Positions 1 through 9,703 of a DNA stretch of 63,770 nucleotides are shown here, one piece after another; position 1 is the first letter of the stretch, and every line of letters starts with the position of its first letter. A model generated the notes under the pieces. That model ran no database searches and was not told the origin of the DNA. It saw only the letters and a list, made by a program, of their open reading frames with translations. The translations under genes and the position numbers were made by a program. The DNA is from Pseudomonas kitaguniensis. GTDB taxonomy: Bacteria; Pseudomonadota; Gammaproteobacteria; Pseudomonadales; Pseudomonadaceae. Location: assembly GCF_009296165.1 (NCBI RefSeq), contig NZ_VUAZ01000056.1, positions 1-63,770 on the forward strand, in the 5' to 3' direction.

Positions 1-38
1 TGCACGTGGTTGAGTTTTTGGCGCGCTGTTAAGGCCCC

Positions 39-88
39 ATCGGGAGCAAGCCCCCTCCCACATATACATTCAAATGTGGGAGGGGCGG
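39..88. repeat. REP-type inverted repeat
   Basis: Two inverted arms: GGGAGCAAGCCCCCTCCCAC on the left and GTGGGAGGGGCGG on the right, separated by about 14 bases. This is the GGGAGGGGGC variant of the Pseudomonas REP palindrome. It lies just past the 3' end of the chemoreceptor gene and may serve as its transcript end, though no U-run is seen. Confidence 0.8.
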
Positions 89-116
89 TGCGACGATTCG
101 ACTTGTCCATAGTGGT

Positions 117-1682
117 CTACCGGTTAAAACGCTCCACCAGCGAGTACTGAGTATGGGCGGTATGCGTCAGCTCTTCACTCAACTGCGCCGAGTTCATGGC
201 CTGTTCCGAGGTCTGATCCGCCAACAGCGCAATGGTGCTGATGTTACGGCTGATCTCTTCGGCCACCGAGCTTTGCTCTTCGGTCGCTGCTGCGATTTGC
301 GTGGTCATGTCGGTGATATGCGCCACCGCTTCACTGATCCCCACCAACGCCTGATCCGCCTCCATCACCCGCGCCACACCCTCTTCGGCCTGGCGATGCC
401 CGGCGTCCATGGTTTGCACGGCGGCAGCAGCGGTGTGCTGCAGCTTGGCGATCAGGGCATGAATTTGCCCGGTGGATTCAGCCGTGCGCTGCGCCAGTTG
501 ACGCACTTCGTCCGCCACCACCGCAAAACCACGGCCCATCTCACCGGCACGCGCCGCTTCAATCGCGGCGTTCAACGCCAGCAGGTTGGTTTGGTCGGCA
601 ATGCCTTTGATCACATCGACCACGCCGCCGATTTCGTCGCTGTCCTTGGCCAATTGGGTGACCGTCACACCGGTCTCGCCCACGGCCACGGACAGGCGCT
701 GAATCGCCTCGCGGGTTTCGCCTGCGATGTCGCGGCCACGGCCGGTCAAGCGATTGGCTTCCTGAGTGGCGTCCGCCGTGCGCTGCACGTGGCTGGCCAC
801 TTCCTGTGTGGTCGCCGCCATCTGGTTGACTGCAGTGGCCACCTGCTCGGTTTCCACGCGCTGGCGTTCCAGGCCGCTGGAGCTGTTATGCGCCAGGGTG
901 TTGGACTGCGCCGCTTGGGCGTTGAGGTGTTCGGCAGTGTCCTGCAAGCGCGTGAGGCAGGTCTTCAGACGGGCTTCCTGGCTGAGAATCGACATCTCCA
1001 GCCGCGCTTGTGCGCCTCGGCTGTCGGTGTACATCTGCGCAATCAGCGGATCGGAGGTGGTCTGCTCAGCCAGGCGCAGCAAACGCTTGAGGCCACGTTG
1101 CTGCCAGCTCAGGCCGAGCAGGCCGAGCGGCACCGACAACCCGGCCGCCAGGGCAAAGCCCCAATGCGAGTTGAGTGAGGCACCGATCATGAAGCTCAAC
1201 TGGCTGACCAGAATAAACGGCAGCCAGTCCTGCAAAATCGGCAGCCACTTGTCGCGCTGTGGCACGGCAGACTTGCCCTTGTTGATGCGTTGGTAGAGCG
1301 CTTCGGCCCGGCGGATCTGCTCGGCGGTGGGCTTGATGCGCACCGATTCGTAGCCGATCACCTGATTGCCATCAAAGACCGGCGTCACATAGGCGTTAAC
1401 CCAGTAGTGATCGCCGCTCTTGCAGCGGTTCTTGACAATGCCCATCCATGGCAAGCCTTGTTTGAGCGTTGACCACATGTGTGCGAACACGGCCGCCGGA
1501 ACATCCGGGTGACGCACCACGTTGTGCGGGGCACGAACCAGTTCGTCACGGGTGAACCCACTGATCTCGACGAAGGCGTCGTTGCAGTAGGTAATCGTGC
1601 CTTTGGCATCTGTGGTGGAGATCAACCGTTGCTGAGCGGGGAAGGTGCGTTCGCGCTGGGTAACGGGTTGGTTATTACGCAT
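117..1682 (-). CDS. aer: PAS-domain methyl-accepting chemotaxis protein (aerotaxis receptor Aer)
   Basis: A 521-residue energy/redox chemoreceptor. The N-terminal PAS domain (about residues 10-120) carries the Aer-like block [13 protein letters not shown] and the HPDVP segment, where Aer proteins bind FAD. A short hydrophobic stretch (about 150-195) anchors it in the inner membrane with no periplasmic sensor domain, as in Aer. The C-terminal signalling hairpin shows the conserved tip [19 protein letters not shown] that contacts CheW/CheA. The family role is to steer swimming by respiratory state. The gene stands alone; its upstream neighbour CPBP is on the same strand about 100 bases away. 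The ATG start places the PAS domain at the usual distance from the N-terminus. The family call is firm; the symbol rests on domain order. Confidence 0.9.
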   Translation of the reverse strand: MRNNQPVTQRERTFPAQQRLISTTDAKGTITYCNDAFVEISGFTRDELVRAPHNVVRHPDVPAAVFAHMWSTLKQGLPWMGIVKNRCKSGDHYWVNAYVTPVFDGNQVIGYESVRIKPTAEQIRRAEALYQRINKGKSAVPQRDKWLPILQDWLPFILVSQLSFMIGASLNSHWGFALAAGLSVPLGLLGLSWQQRGLKRLLRLAEQTTSDPLIAQMYTDSRGAQARLEMSILSQEARLKTCLTRLQDTAEHLNAQAAQSNTLAHNSSSGLERQRVETEQVATAVNQMAATTQEVASHVQRTADATQEANRLTGRGRDIAGETREAIQRLSVAVGETGVTVTQLAKDSDEIGGVVDVIKGIADQTNLLALNAAIEAARAGEMGRGFAVVADEVRQLAQRTAESTGQIHALIAKLQHTAAAAVQTMDAGHRQAEEGVARVMEADQALVGISEAVAHITDMTTQIAAATEEQSSVAEEISRNISTIALLADQTSEQAMNSAQLSEELTHTAHTQYSLVERFNR

Positions 1683-1786
1683 GAGAGTTCAATCCGCAAG
1701 GCTTTCAGGGGTTGTCGGCCGGAATCTGCATTTATTTAACTTGAATTTGCAACAATCGGCGGTGCGCGCTTTTGCAATCAAGAAAA

Positions 1787-2578
1787 TCAGCCAGCCAGCA
1801 TCGGGTAGGTGAACAACCCGAAGTGAAGCAGATTCAGCCCAAAGTGCGTGGCAATTGCCGCACCCAGCCCACCAAAACGATACGCCAGGCCGTAACCCAC
1901 GCCTGCAATGCCCGCCAACAGCACCCAATACCCTCCCGCGCCCACGTGCGCCAGGCCGAACAACAGCGAGGCCAGCAACACGGCCAGGTGCTCGCCGTAG
2001 GGCAGGTGCTGGAAGCGCCGGCTCAGGCCGCCCTGGATGTAACCCCGGAACAGCGCCTCTTCCACCAGCGTGACCAGCAGCAGGTTGTTGAGTACCCACA
2101 GCCAGGCCTGCGCCGGCCATTTTGGTGCCCAACTGATGATCCCCAGCAACGCTGCGCCACCCAGTGCGGTGATTGCCGTGAGCGTCAACGCCAGTGCCGT
2201 CACGTAGATCGACAGGCGCAATGAGCGCTGCGCCACCAGCCATGGGCAGGCCAGCAGCAACCAAAAGCCAATCAGCGGTTTGTCCTGGTTCAGGTACATC
2301 GAAAACGGCGCGGAGTCAGGCGTAAAACGCTGCGGCGCGATGCCCAGGCCGTTGTAGAAACCCGGCAGCCAGTGCAGCGCCAGGCCCAGCGCCAACACAA
2401 TAAACAAGCCGTGCCCGAGGTAACGCGCCCAAGGGTTGCGTTGCTGGCGAACGGCGTACCAGGCGATCAGCAGCAGGGCGACCGAAACCCCTGCGAGCAT
2501 GCCCAGTTGCCCATAGGTCAACGCCACTGCGTAGCCCATCGAAAGCAGCATCAGGTACAGCCAGGGCAGAGCGAGCAT
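1787..2578 (-). CDS. CPBP family intramembrane metalloprotease
   Basis: A 263-residue polytopic membrane protein of the Abi/CPBP (CaaX protease and bacteriocin-processing) family. All three family motifs are visible: EEALFRGYIQG (EExxxR), FGLAHVG (FxxxH) and HFGLNLLHFG (HxxxN), which supply the zinc-binding and catalytic residues inside the membrane. The reading frame stays open upstream, but the ATG at 2578 has a GGAGG box 7 bases ahead and gives an N-terminus that begins with a membrane helix (LALPWLYLMLL). Substrate unknown; bacterial members process peptides or prenylated proteins and some give bacteriocin immunity. Confidence 0.88.
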   Translation of the reverse strand: MLALPWLYLMLLSMGYAVALTYGQLGMLAGVSVALLLIAWYAVRQQRNPWARYLGHGLFIVLALGLALHWLPGFYNGLGIAPQRFTPDSAPFSMYLNQDKPLIGFWLLLACPWLVAQRSLRLSIYVTALALTLTAITALGGAALLGIISWAPKWPAQAWLWVLNNLLLVTLVEEALFRGYIQGGLSRRFQHLPYGEHLAVLLASLLFGLAHVGAGGYWVLLAGIAGVGYGLAYRFGGLGAAIATHFGLNLLHFGLFTYPMLAG

Positions 2579-2670
2579 GTGAATGCCTCCAAAAAAAACG
2601 GCAGGCATTGTAGCGAGCGACCTGCGTTGGCTGTATGAAACTCTTGCGCGTAATTCGCCTGGGTGCGCCG

Positions 2671-3567
2671 CTAAAGCGCGTTGGCGGCTTTTCCCGGTCG
2701 CAACACCAGCCACAACGCCCCGGCAATCAACACCCCGCCGTACAGATGCGCCATCGACAACGGTTCATCCAGCAGCAGCGCGCCCCACAGCACGCCGAAC
2801 GGCGGAATCATGAAGGTCACGGTCATCGACTTCACCGGCCCGATGGATGACAGCAGGCGGAAGTAAAGAATGTAGGCAAACGCCGTACACACCAGCCCCA
2901 ATCCCAGCAATGACCACCACACTTGCCAGCCGCCCCAACTGGCCGGCGGATGGCTGATGGCGCTGTAGGCAAACAACGGCAGCAGGAACAGCGTAGCGCC
3001 CAGCATGCTGCCCAACGCCGCGAGCCGGCTGTCCAGCCCGCCGCGCTGGTCCAGCCAACGCCGCGCGAGAAAACCGGCGAAGCCATAACAGGTGGTGGCC
3101 AGCAGGCAGGCGAGTGCGCCCATCAGCAATTGCATGTCAAACGCCACCGGCCCGGCACGGGTCAGCACGCCCACGCCGAACAGGCCCAGCGTGACCCCGG
3201 CGATTTTTGACGGGGTGAGGCGTTCGCTGAAGAACAGCCCGCCGATTAACACGCCCATCAATGGCGTCGTGGCGTTGAAGATCGCCGAATACCCCGCGGG
3301 CAGCACTTGGGCTGCCAGCGAATACAGGGTTGCGGGAAGCCCGGAGTTGATCACGCCCAGCAGCAGAATGGTTTTGAATTTGCCCTGGAAGTCCCATTTC
3401 ACGCGCATTGCCGCAAGGATCACCAGCAAGCCGGCGGCCGCAATCGAGACGCGAAAAAACGCGGTCGGCACGCTGCCGATCTCCGGCGCGATGACGCGCA
3501 TGAACAAGAAACTCGCGCCCCAGATGGCAGCCAGCCCCAACAGGTACAGGATGTCGACAGGTTTCAC
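2671..3567 (-). CDS. EamA/DMT family transporter
   Basis: A roughly 298-residue inner-membrane protein with ten predicted helices in two EamA repeats, starting KPVDILYLLGLAAIWGASF, the typical DMT signature. The family exports amino acids or other metabolites. I chose the GTG at 3567 because a GGAGGAG box lies 6 bases upstream; an ATG at 3582 overlaps that box and has none of its own. The frame runs open without stop far into the antisense of hrpA, but only this portion looks like protein. Substrate cannot be read from sequence. Confidence 0.85.
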   Translation of the reverse strand: MKPVDILYLLGLAAIWGASFLFMRVIAPEIGSVPTAFFRVSIAAAGLLVILAAMRVKWDFQGKFKTILLLGVINSGLPATLYSLAAQVLPAGYSAIFNATTPLMGVLIGGLFFSERLTPSKIAGVTLGLFGVGVLTRAGPVAFDMQLLMGALACLLATTCYGFAGFLARRWLDQRGGLDSRLAALGSMLGATLFLLPLFAYSAISHPPASWGGWQVWWSLLGLGLVCTAFAYILYFRLLSSIGPVKSMTVTFMIPPFGVLWGALLLDEPLSMAHLYGGVLIAGALWLVLRPGKAANAL

Positions 3568-3643
3568 GAAACGCTCCTCCATCAATAAGGTGGCGGAGTG
3601 TTGCGCAGCGGCTTGCTCGACACAATTGCTAATTACACGGTAA

Positions 3644-3738
3644 GCGGCAAGCCGTAAGCTGCAAGCTGCAAGCAAACGCAATTCGGCAGGTACTTGCCGC
3701 TTGAAGCTTGAAGCTTGAAGCTTGCCGCTTGCAGCTGC
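3644..3738. repeat. Inverted repeat built from short AAGCTTG tandems
   Basis: The left arm contains GCGGCAAGCCGTAAGCTGC followed by AAGCTGCAAGC. The right arm contains three tandem AAGCTTG heptamers followed by CCGCTTGCAGC. The arms are near-complementary over about 30 bases with a spacer of about 20 bases. It sits between the divergent EamA and hrpA genes, close to the hrpA start. It resembles intergenic repeats common in Pseudomonas; no transposase is nearby. Confidence 0.7.
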
Positions 3739-3771
3739 TTTTCTGCGACAATCGGCCCCCTGCATAAATAG

Positions 3772-6700
3772 ATGACCAAAACGCACCTGATGACTGACCA
3801 AGCGCCCACTATCGACACACTGCTGAAAAACCTTGATCACGCCATGCTCGCCGACCGCCAACGCCTGCGGCGCCAGTTGCTTGAGCTGCGCAAGAAGCCC
3901 GATGAGCAGAAACTCGCGCAGTGGGTCGCGCGCATGCAGGCGTCTTGCGCCCAGGTGACGGCGCGGCGCGCCAGCCTGCCGGTGATTCGTTACGACGACA
4001 GCCTGCCAATCGCCGCCAAGCGCGACGAAATCAAGGCCGCGCTGCTCAAGCATCAGGTGCTGATCATTGCCGGCGAGACCGGCTCGGGTAAAACCACGCA
4101 ACTGCCGAAAATTTGCCTGGAAATCGGCCGTGGCCAATACGGCTTGATCGGCCACACGCAGCCGCGCCGCATTGCCGCGCGCAGCGTCGCCAGCCGCGTT
4201 GCCGAAGAACTGGCCACACCGCTTGGCGCGCTGGTCGGCTACCAAGTACGGTTCGAAGACCAGAGCGACGCCAATACCCTGATCAAGCTGATGACCGACG
4301 GCATCCTGCTGGCGGAAACCCAGAATGACCGCTACCTCGAGCGCTACGACACGATCATCGTCGACGAAGCCCACGAACGCAGCCTGAACATCGATTTTTT
4401 GCTCGGCTACCTGAAAACCCTGTTGCCGCGCCGCCCCGACCTCAAAGTCATCATCACCTCGGCGACCATCGACCTGGAGCGCTTTTCCAAGCACTTCGAC
4501 GACGCGCCGATTGTCGAGGTCTCGGGCCGTACGTTCCCGGTGGACACCTGGTATCGCCCGCTGACGCTGGAGCAGGACGAGGAGGGCAACCGCGTCGAGG
4601 ACGACTTGACCGTCGACCAGGCGATCCTCGCCACGCTTGATGAAATCGCCGCTTATGAGCGTAGCGAGCGGCGCAGCCCCGGCGATGTGCTGGTGTTTTT
4701 GCCGGGCGAGCGCGAGATTCGCGACGCCGCCGAGATGCTGCGCAAAGCTCAACTGAAGCACACCGAAATTTTGCCGCTGTACGCGCGCTTGTCGCCGGCC
4801 GAACAGCAGCGCATTTTTCAGTCCCACCCTGGGCGGCGTGTGGTGCTGGCCACCAACGTCGCGGAAACTTCGCTGACGGTGCCAGGCATTCGTTATGTAA
4901 TCGACAGCGGCACCGCGCGCATCAGCCGCTACAGCTACCGCGCCAAGGTGCAGCGCCTGCCGATTGAAGCGATTTCCCAGGCCAGCGCTAACCAGCGTAA
5001 AGGCCGTTGCGGCCGGGTCGAGCCGGGTATTTGTATTCGCTTGTTCAGCGAAGAAGATTTTATCGGTCGCCCGGAATTTACTGACCCGGAAATCCTGCGC
5101 ACCAACCTCGCTGCCGTCATCCTGCAGATGCTGCACCTGCGGCTTGGCGAAATTACCGATTTTCCGTTCATCGAGCCGCCCGACGGCAAGGCCATCAGCG
5201 ACGGCTTTAACTTGCTGCAAGAGCTTTCGGCGGTGGACCGCAACAGCCAGCTCACGCCGCTGGGCCGCCAACTGGCGCGCTTGCCGGTGGACCCGCGCAT
5301 GGGCCGCATGCTGCTTGAGGCCGCCAAGCTCGGCAGCTTGCAGGAAGTGCTGATCGTCGCCAGTGCGATGTCGATTCAGGACCCGCGCGAGCGCCCGCCG
5401 GAGCGTCAACAAGCCGCCGACCAGGCCCACGCACAGTGGAAGGACGCCGATTCGGACTTCGCCGGTTTGGTTAACCTGTGGCGCGGCTTTGAAGAACAGC
5501 GCCAGGCACTCACTGCCAGCCCGTTGCGTAACTGGTGCCGCAAGAACTTCCTGAATTACCTGCGGCTGCGCGAGTGGCGCGACTCCCACCGCCAGCTCAG
5601 CCTGATCTGCCGCGACATGCAATTGACCGTCAATAAAGAACCGGCGGACTTTGCCAAGCTGCACAAGGCGGTGTTGTCGGGCTTGCTCAGCCAGATTGGG
5701 CAAAAAACCGAAGACGGCGATTACCTCGGTGCACGCCAGCGGCGCTTCTGGATTCACCCGTCATCGGGCATCGGTAAAAAGCGCCCGCAGTGGCTGATGG
5801 CCGCTGAGCTGGTAGAAACCACCAAGCTGTATGCGCGCATGGTGGCGAAGATCGATGCTGACTGGATCGAGCCGCTGGCCGGGCACCTGATCAAAAAAAA
5901 CCACTTCGAACCGCATTGGGAGAAGAAACGCGGCCAAGTGGTCGCGTTTGAGCAGATCACCCTGTTCGGGCTGATTGTGGTCGGGCGTCGGCCAGTGCAT
6001 TACGGGCCGATAGACCCGGTGGTGTCGCGCGAGCTGTTTATTCGCGAAGGTTTGGTGCGCGGCGAGATTCAATCCAGGGCCAAGTGCCTGACGGCGAACC
6101 AGCAATTGCTGGAGCAGCTCGATGAACTGGAAGCCAAGGCGCGTCGTCGCGACATTCTTGCCGACGAAGAAACGCTGTACGCCTTCTACGATGCGCGCTT
6201 GCCGGCGGAGATTCACCAGACCGCAACGTTCGACAGTTGGTACAAGGTCAACAGCCAAAAAGACCCGCAGTTGCTGATCATGCGCGAAGAGGACGTGCTG
6301 GCCCGCGAGGCCAGTGAAGTCACCGCCGCGCATTACCCGGACACCTTGCACCTGGGCGACCTGGCGTTGGCGCTGAGTTACCACTTTGAGCCCAACCACC
6401 CGCGCGACGGCGTGACTCTGCGCGTGCCGGCGCCGCTGTTGCCGGCGTTGCCGCCGGAGCGGCTGGAGTGGCTGGTGCCGGGCGTGATCGAAGCCAAGTG
6501 CATTGCGCTGGTGCGCAACCTGCCTAAAGCGTTGCGCAAGAACTTCGTGCCGGTGCCGGACTTCGTCAAGGCGGCGCTGCAACGTATCGAGTTTGGCCAG
6601 GGTTCACTGCCCCAGGCGCTGGGGCGTGAACTGTTGCGCATGACCGGCGCGCGGGTCAGCGATGAAGCGTGGGCCGAGGCCGCGCAACAGGTGGAAAACC

Positions 6701-7701
6701 ATCTGAAGATGAACCTGGAAGTGGTCGACGGGCAAGGCAAGTTCCTCGGCGAAGGCCGCGACCTGGCCGAGCTGACTGCGCGTTTTGCCGAAGCCAGCCA
6801 GGCCGCGTTGGCCGTGCCGAATACCGCGAAAAGCCAGCAGCCGGTGGAGGCCAAGGTGTTTGCGGCAGTGGCTGAAAAGACTCAGCAAAAGATCGCCGGC
6901 CTGTCGATGACGGTGTACCCGGCGCTGGTCGAAGACAACGGCACGGTCAAAGAAGGCCGCTTCTCTACCGCCGCCGAGGCCGAGTTCCAGCACCGCCGCG
7001 CCTTGCAGCGCTTGTTGATGCAGCAATTGGCCGAACCGGCGAAATTCCTCCGCGGTAAGTTGCCGGGCCTCACCGAGTTGGGGCTGATGTACCGCGAGCT
7101 AGGGCGCATCGACGGGTTGGTCGAGGAGATTCTGCTGGCCAGCCTCGACACCTGCATACTTGAAGGCGAAACCAGCCTGCCGCGTGACGGCGCAGGTTTG
7201 GCCGCCCTGGCCGAACGCAAGCGCGGCGCCTGGACCGAGCACGCCGAACGCCTGGCACGCTTGACCCTTGAAGTGCTCAAGCTTTGGCACGCGTTGCAAA
7301 AACGCTTCAAAGGCAAGATCGATTTGGCCCAAGCCGTGGCCTTGAACGACATCAAGCAACAACTGAGTCATCTGGTGTACCCAGGTTTTGTGCGGGAAAC
7401 CCCGGCGCAGTGGTTCAAGGAATTGCCGCGTTTTCTTAAAGCCATCGAACTGCGCTTGGAGAAACTGCCGAGTCAGGTGCAAAAAGATCGCGTGTGGAGC
7501 ACCGAGCTGAGCGGGTTGTGGGCGCAGTACCAGAACCGCCTGAATAAACACGCTCAAGAAGGCAAGCGCGACCCTCAGCTGGAGCTTTACCGCTGGTGGC
7601 TGGAGGAATATCGAGTGTCACTGTTTGCCCAGCAATTGGGCACCAAGGTGCCGATTTCCGACAAGCGCCTGAGTAAACAGTGGAGCCTGGTAGAGAGCTA
7701 G
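3772..7701 (+). CDS. hrpA: ATP-dependent RNA helicase HrpA
   Basis: A DEAH-box helicase of 1309 residues, the usual HrpA length. Walker A GETGSGKTTQ lies near residue 100, the DEAH box near 198, SAT motif III near 230, and motifs V and VI (TNVAETSLTVPG, QRKGRCGR) near 365 and 410. The HA2/OB-fold region and the long DUF3418 C-terminal part follow. In E. coli HrpA acts on stalled or colliding ribosomes and on mRNA processing. Two ATGs are possible, 3772 and 3790; the second (MTDQAPTID) resembles relatives more closely, and neither has a clear Shine-Dalgarno box. Confidence 0.93.
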   Translation: MTKTHLMTDQAPTIDTLLKNLDHAMLADRQRLRRQLLELRKKPDEQKLAQWVARMQASCAQVTARRASLPVIRYDDSLPIAAKRDEIKAALLKHQVLIIAGETGSGKTTQLPKICLEIGRGQYGLIGHTQPRRIAARSVASRVAEELATPLGALVGYQVRFEDQSDANTLIKLMTDGILLAETQNDRYLERYDTIIVDEAHERSLNIDFLLGYLKTLLPRRPDLKVIITSATIDLERFSKHFDDAPIVEVSGRTFPVDTWYRPLTLEQDEEGNRVEDDLTVDQAILATLDEIAAYERSERRSPGDVLVFLPGEREIRDAAEMLRKAQLKHTEILPLYARLSPAEQQRIFQSHPGRRVVLATNVAETSLTVPGIRYVIDSGTARISRYSYRAKVQRLPIEAISQASANQRKGRCGRVEPGICIRLFSEEDFIGRPEFTDPEILRTNLAAVILQMLHLRLGEITDFPFIEPPDGKAISDGFNLLQELSAVDRNSQLTPLGRQLARLPVDPRMGRMLLEAAKLGSLQEVLIVASAMSIQDPRERPPERQQAADQAHAQWKDADSDFAGLVNLWRGFEEQRQALTASPLRNWCRKNFLNYLRLREWRDSHRQLSLICRDMQLTVNKEPADFAKLHKAVLSGLLSQIGQKTEDGDYLGARQRRFWIHPSSGIGKKRPQWLMAAELVETTKLYARMVAKIDADWIEPLAGHLIKKNHFEPHWEKKRGQVVAFEQITLFGLIVVGRRPVHYGPIDPVVSRELFIREGLVRGEIQSRAKCLTANQQLLEQLDELEAKARRRDILADEETLYAFYDARLPAEIHQTATFDSWYKVNSQKDPQLLIMREEDVLAREASEVTAAHYPDTLHLGDLALALSYHFEPNHPRDGVTLRVPAPLLPALPPERLEWLVPGVIEAKCIALVRNLPKALRKNFVPVPDFVKAALQRIEFGQGSLPQALGRELLRMTGARVSDEAWAEAAQQVENHLKMNLEVVDGQGKFLGEGRDLAELTARFAEASQAALAVPNTAKSQQPVEAKVFAAVAEKTQQKIAGLSMTVYPALVEDNGTVKEGRFSTAAEAEFQHRRALQRLLMQQLAEPAKFLRGKLPGLTELGLMYRELGRIDGLVEEILLASLDTCILEGETSLPRDGAGLAALAERKRGAWTEHAERLARLTLEVLKLWHALQKRFKGKIDLAQAVALNDIKQQLSHLVYPGFVRETPAQWFKELPRFLKAIELRLEKLPSQVQKDRVWSTELSGLWAQYQNRLNKHAQEGKRDPQLELYRWWLEEYRVSLFAQQLGTKVPISDKRLSKQWSLVES

Positions 7702-7877
7702 GAGCCTGTTGTAGCGATCGGGTTCGTGCTGGATATGGCGCTAAACTTCCGGGGTTGTGGCAAACTTGGCGGCTATAAATGCCGGGATCGTCGTGATGGG
7801 CTGGTGCAGCCGCGGCGCGATGGAATAAAGCGTTGCCAGTTTGATGCCCGCTGGACGGAATCGAACGACTTAAAATG

Positions 7878-7893
7878 TGGTACGACGGTACCA
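7878..7893. promoter_or_regulatory. Candidate operator, FadR-like palindrome
   Basis: A 16-base dyad TGGTACGACGGTACCA, 34 bases before the KAS III start codon. The core TGGTACGAC matches the left half of E. coli FadR operators such as that of fadB. That a GntR/FadR-type protein binds here is inference. Confidence 0.4.
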
Positions 7894-7927
7894 ATATCTT
7901 CTGCCTGACAGATTTAGAGGAACGACC

Positions 7928-9049
7928 GTGCATAACGTCGTCATCAGCGGCACTGGCCTGTACACCCCGGCCAACAGCATCTCCAACGAAGAGCTGGTGC
8001 AGTCTTTCAATACCTACGTGCAGCAGTTCAACACTGACAATGCCGCCGCCATCGAGCGCGGTGAAGTGCAGGCCTTGACCGAGTCGAGCGCGGCCTTTAT
8101 CGAGAAGGCGTCGGGCATCAAAAGCCGCTTTGTCATGGACAAGGACGGCATTCTTGACCCGCAACGCATGGCCCCGCGCTTGCCCGAGCGCAGCAATGAC
8201 GAGTGGTCGGTACTCTGTCAGATGGCGATCGGCGCCGCCGAACAAGCCCTGCAACGCGCAGGCAAGACCGCTGCCGATATTGACGGCGTGATTGTCGCTT
8301 GTTCCAACCTGCAGCGCGCCTACCCGGCGATTGCCATCGAAGTCCAGGAAGCTCTGGGCATCGAGGGGTTCGGTTTTGACATGAACGTGGCCTGCTCATC
8401 GGCGACCTTCGGCATCCAAAACGCCGCCAACAGCATTCAGTTGGGCCAGGCGCGGGCGATTTTGATGGTTAACCCGGAAGTCTGCACCGGCCATTTGAAT
8501 TTTCGCGACCGCGACAGCCATTTCATCTTTGGTGATGCCGCCACGGCGGTGATCCTCGAACGCGCCGACTTGGCGACCTCCGAGCATCAGTTCGACGTGG
8601 TGAGCACCAAGCTGCTGACCAAGTTCTCGAACAACATCCGCAATAACTTCGGCTTCCTCAACCGCACAGCGCCAGAAGGCATCGGCGCGCCCGACAAACT
8701 GTTCGTGCAGGAAGGCCGCAAAGTCTTCCGTGATGTCTGCCCGATGGTCGCTGAATTGATCGGCACGCACCTTGCGCAAAACCAGCTGAACGTCAGCGAT
8801 GTGAAGCGCTTTTGGCTGCACCAGGCCAACCTGAGCATGAACCACCTGATCGTTAAAAAACTGCTCGGCCGCGAAGCCACGGTGGAAGAAGCCCCGGTGA
8901 TTCTGGACACGTACGCCAATACCAGCTCGGCCGGCTCGGTGATTGCGTTCCATACCTATCAGGATGACTTGCCCAAGGGCGCTGTAGCGGTACTCAGCTC
9001 GTTTGGCGCGGGTTACTCGATCGGCAGCGTTATCTTGCGCAAGCGCTGA
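7928..9049 (+). CDS. Beta-ketoacyl-ACP synthase III family protein (PA3286-like)
   Basis: A 373-residue thiolase-fold enzyme of the FabH family. The catalytic triad is intact: Cys156 in VACSSATFG, His298 in WLHQANLSMN and Asn331 in YANTSSAGS. KAS III condenses an acyl-CoA with malonyl-ACP to start fatty acid synthesis. As I recall, the P. aeruginosa homologue PA3286 prefers octanoyl-CoA, shunting beta-oxidation intermediates back into synthesis; this longer form differs from housekeeping FabH (about 320 residues). The GTG start has AGAGG 7 bases upstream. It is followed within 40 bases by an ECF sigma factor and its zinc-finger partner on the same strand. Confidence 0.88.
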   Translation: MHNVVISGTGLYTPANSISNEELVQSFNTYVQQFNTDNAAAIERGEVQALTESSAAFIEKASGIKSRFVMDKDGILDPQRMAPRLPERSNDEWSVLCQMAIGAAEQALQRAGKTAADIDGVIVACSNLQRAYPAIAIEVQEALGIEGFGFDMNVACSSATFGIQNAANSIQLGQARAILMVNPEVCTGHLNFRDRDSHFIFGDAATAVILERADLATSEHQFDVVSTKLLTKFSNNIRNNFGFLNRTAPEGIGAPDKLFVQEGRKVFRDVCPMVAELIGTHLAQNQLNVSDVKRFWLHQANLSMNHLIVKKLLGREATVEEAPVILDTYANTSSAGSVIAFHTYQDDLPKGAVAVLSSFGAGYSIGSVILRKR

Positions 9050-9088
9050 TCTCGCACAGGGCTTTCCCTTTCAACATTGAGGTTTTAC

Positions 9089-9703
9089 ATGGCGGCAGCA
9101 GACGATACGCACCTGCTTGAACGCCTGCTAAAGGGTGAGCAGCGGGCCTACAAGGAAATGGTCACGACGTACCAGAGCGCGATGCGGGCGGTGGCCTATG
9201 CCATCGTCGGCCAGCGCCACGCCGATGAAGTGGTTCAAGACGCCTGGCTTTCGGTGGTGCGCAACCTTTCCAGGTTCGAAGGGCGTTCAAGCCTTAAAAC
9301 CTGGCTGCTGACCATCACCGCCAATTCCGCCAAGGGCCGCTACAAAAAGAATCGTCGTGAAGTATTGCTCGACGATTTGCCCTCGCCCCACGGCACGCTC
9401 GGGGATGATCGCTTCGTTGCCGACGATGGCCACTGGGCCGTCGCCCCGTATGCCTGGCACCAAGACACGCCGGAAGCGTTGCTGACCGAAGAAGAGCTGC
9501 GTAAATGCCTGGAGCATACGTTGCTGAGTTTGTCGGAGCTGCAAAGCAGTGTGCTGGTCTTGCGTGAACGCCAGGGCCTGGAATTGGAAGACATTTGTAA
9601 TCTTCTGACGCTCTCGCTCTCCAATGTGCGTGTGCTGTTGCATCGAGCACGGCTTAAAGTCTTTGCCACGGTGGAGCATTTTGAGGAAACGGGCGAATGT
9701 TGA
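9089..9703 (+). CDS. ECF-type RNA polymerase sigma factor
   Basis: A 204-residue sigma-70 family protein with region 2 (about residues 15-90, ending in KTWLLTITANSAKGRYKKN) and region 4 (about 135-190, with LSELQSSVLVLRERQGLELEDI). ECF factors drive small regulons when released from an anti-sigma factor. The start ATG has GAGG 6 bases upstream. Its stop overlaps the next gene (ATGTTGA), so sigma factor and zinc-finger protein are translationally coupled. The upstream neighbour is a KAS III enzyme, which suggests a lipid or envelope signal, but the regulon is unknown. Confidence 0.9.
   Translation: MAAADDTHLLERLLKGEQRAYKEMVTTYQSAMRAVAYAIVGQRHADEVVQDAWLSVVRNLSRFEGRSSLKTWLLTITANSAKGRYKKNRREVLLDDLPSPHGTLGDDRFVADDGHWAVAPYAWHQDTPEALLTEEELRKCLEHTLLSLSELQSSVLVLRERQGLELEDICNLLTLSLSNVRVLLHRARLKVFATVEHFEETGEC

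Noticed and set aside
3583..5757. Long open frame on the minus strand, continuous with the EamA gene and opposite hrpA
   Set aside because: It is the antisense of the strongly conserved hrpA gene, rich in Gln, Arg and His with no membrane or domain pattern; only the part at 2671-3567 has EamA features.
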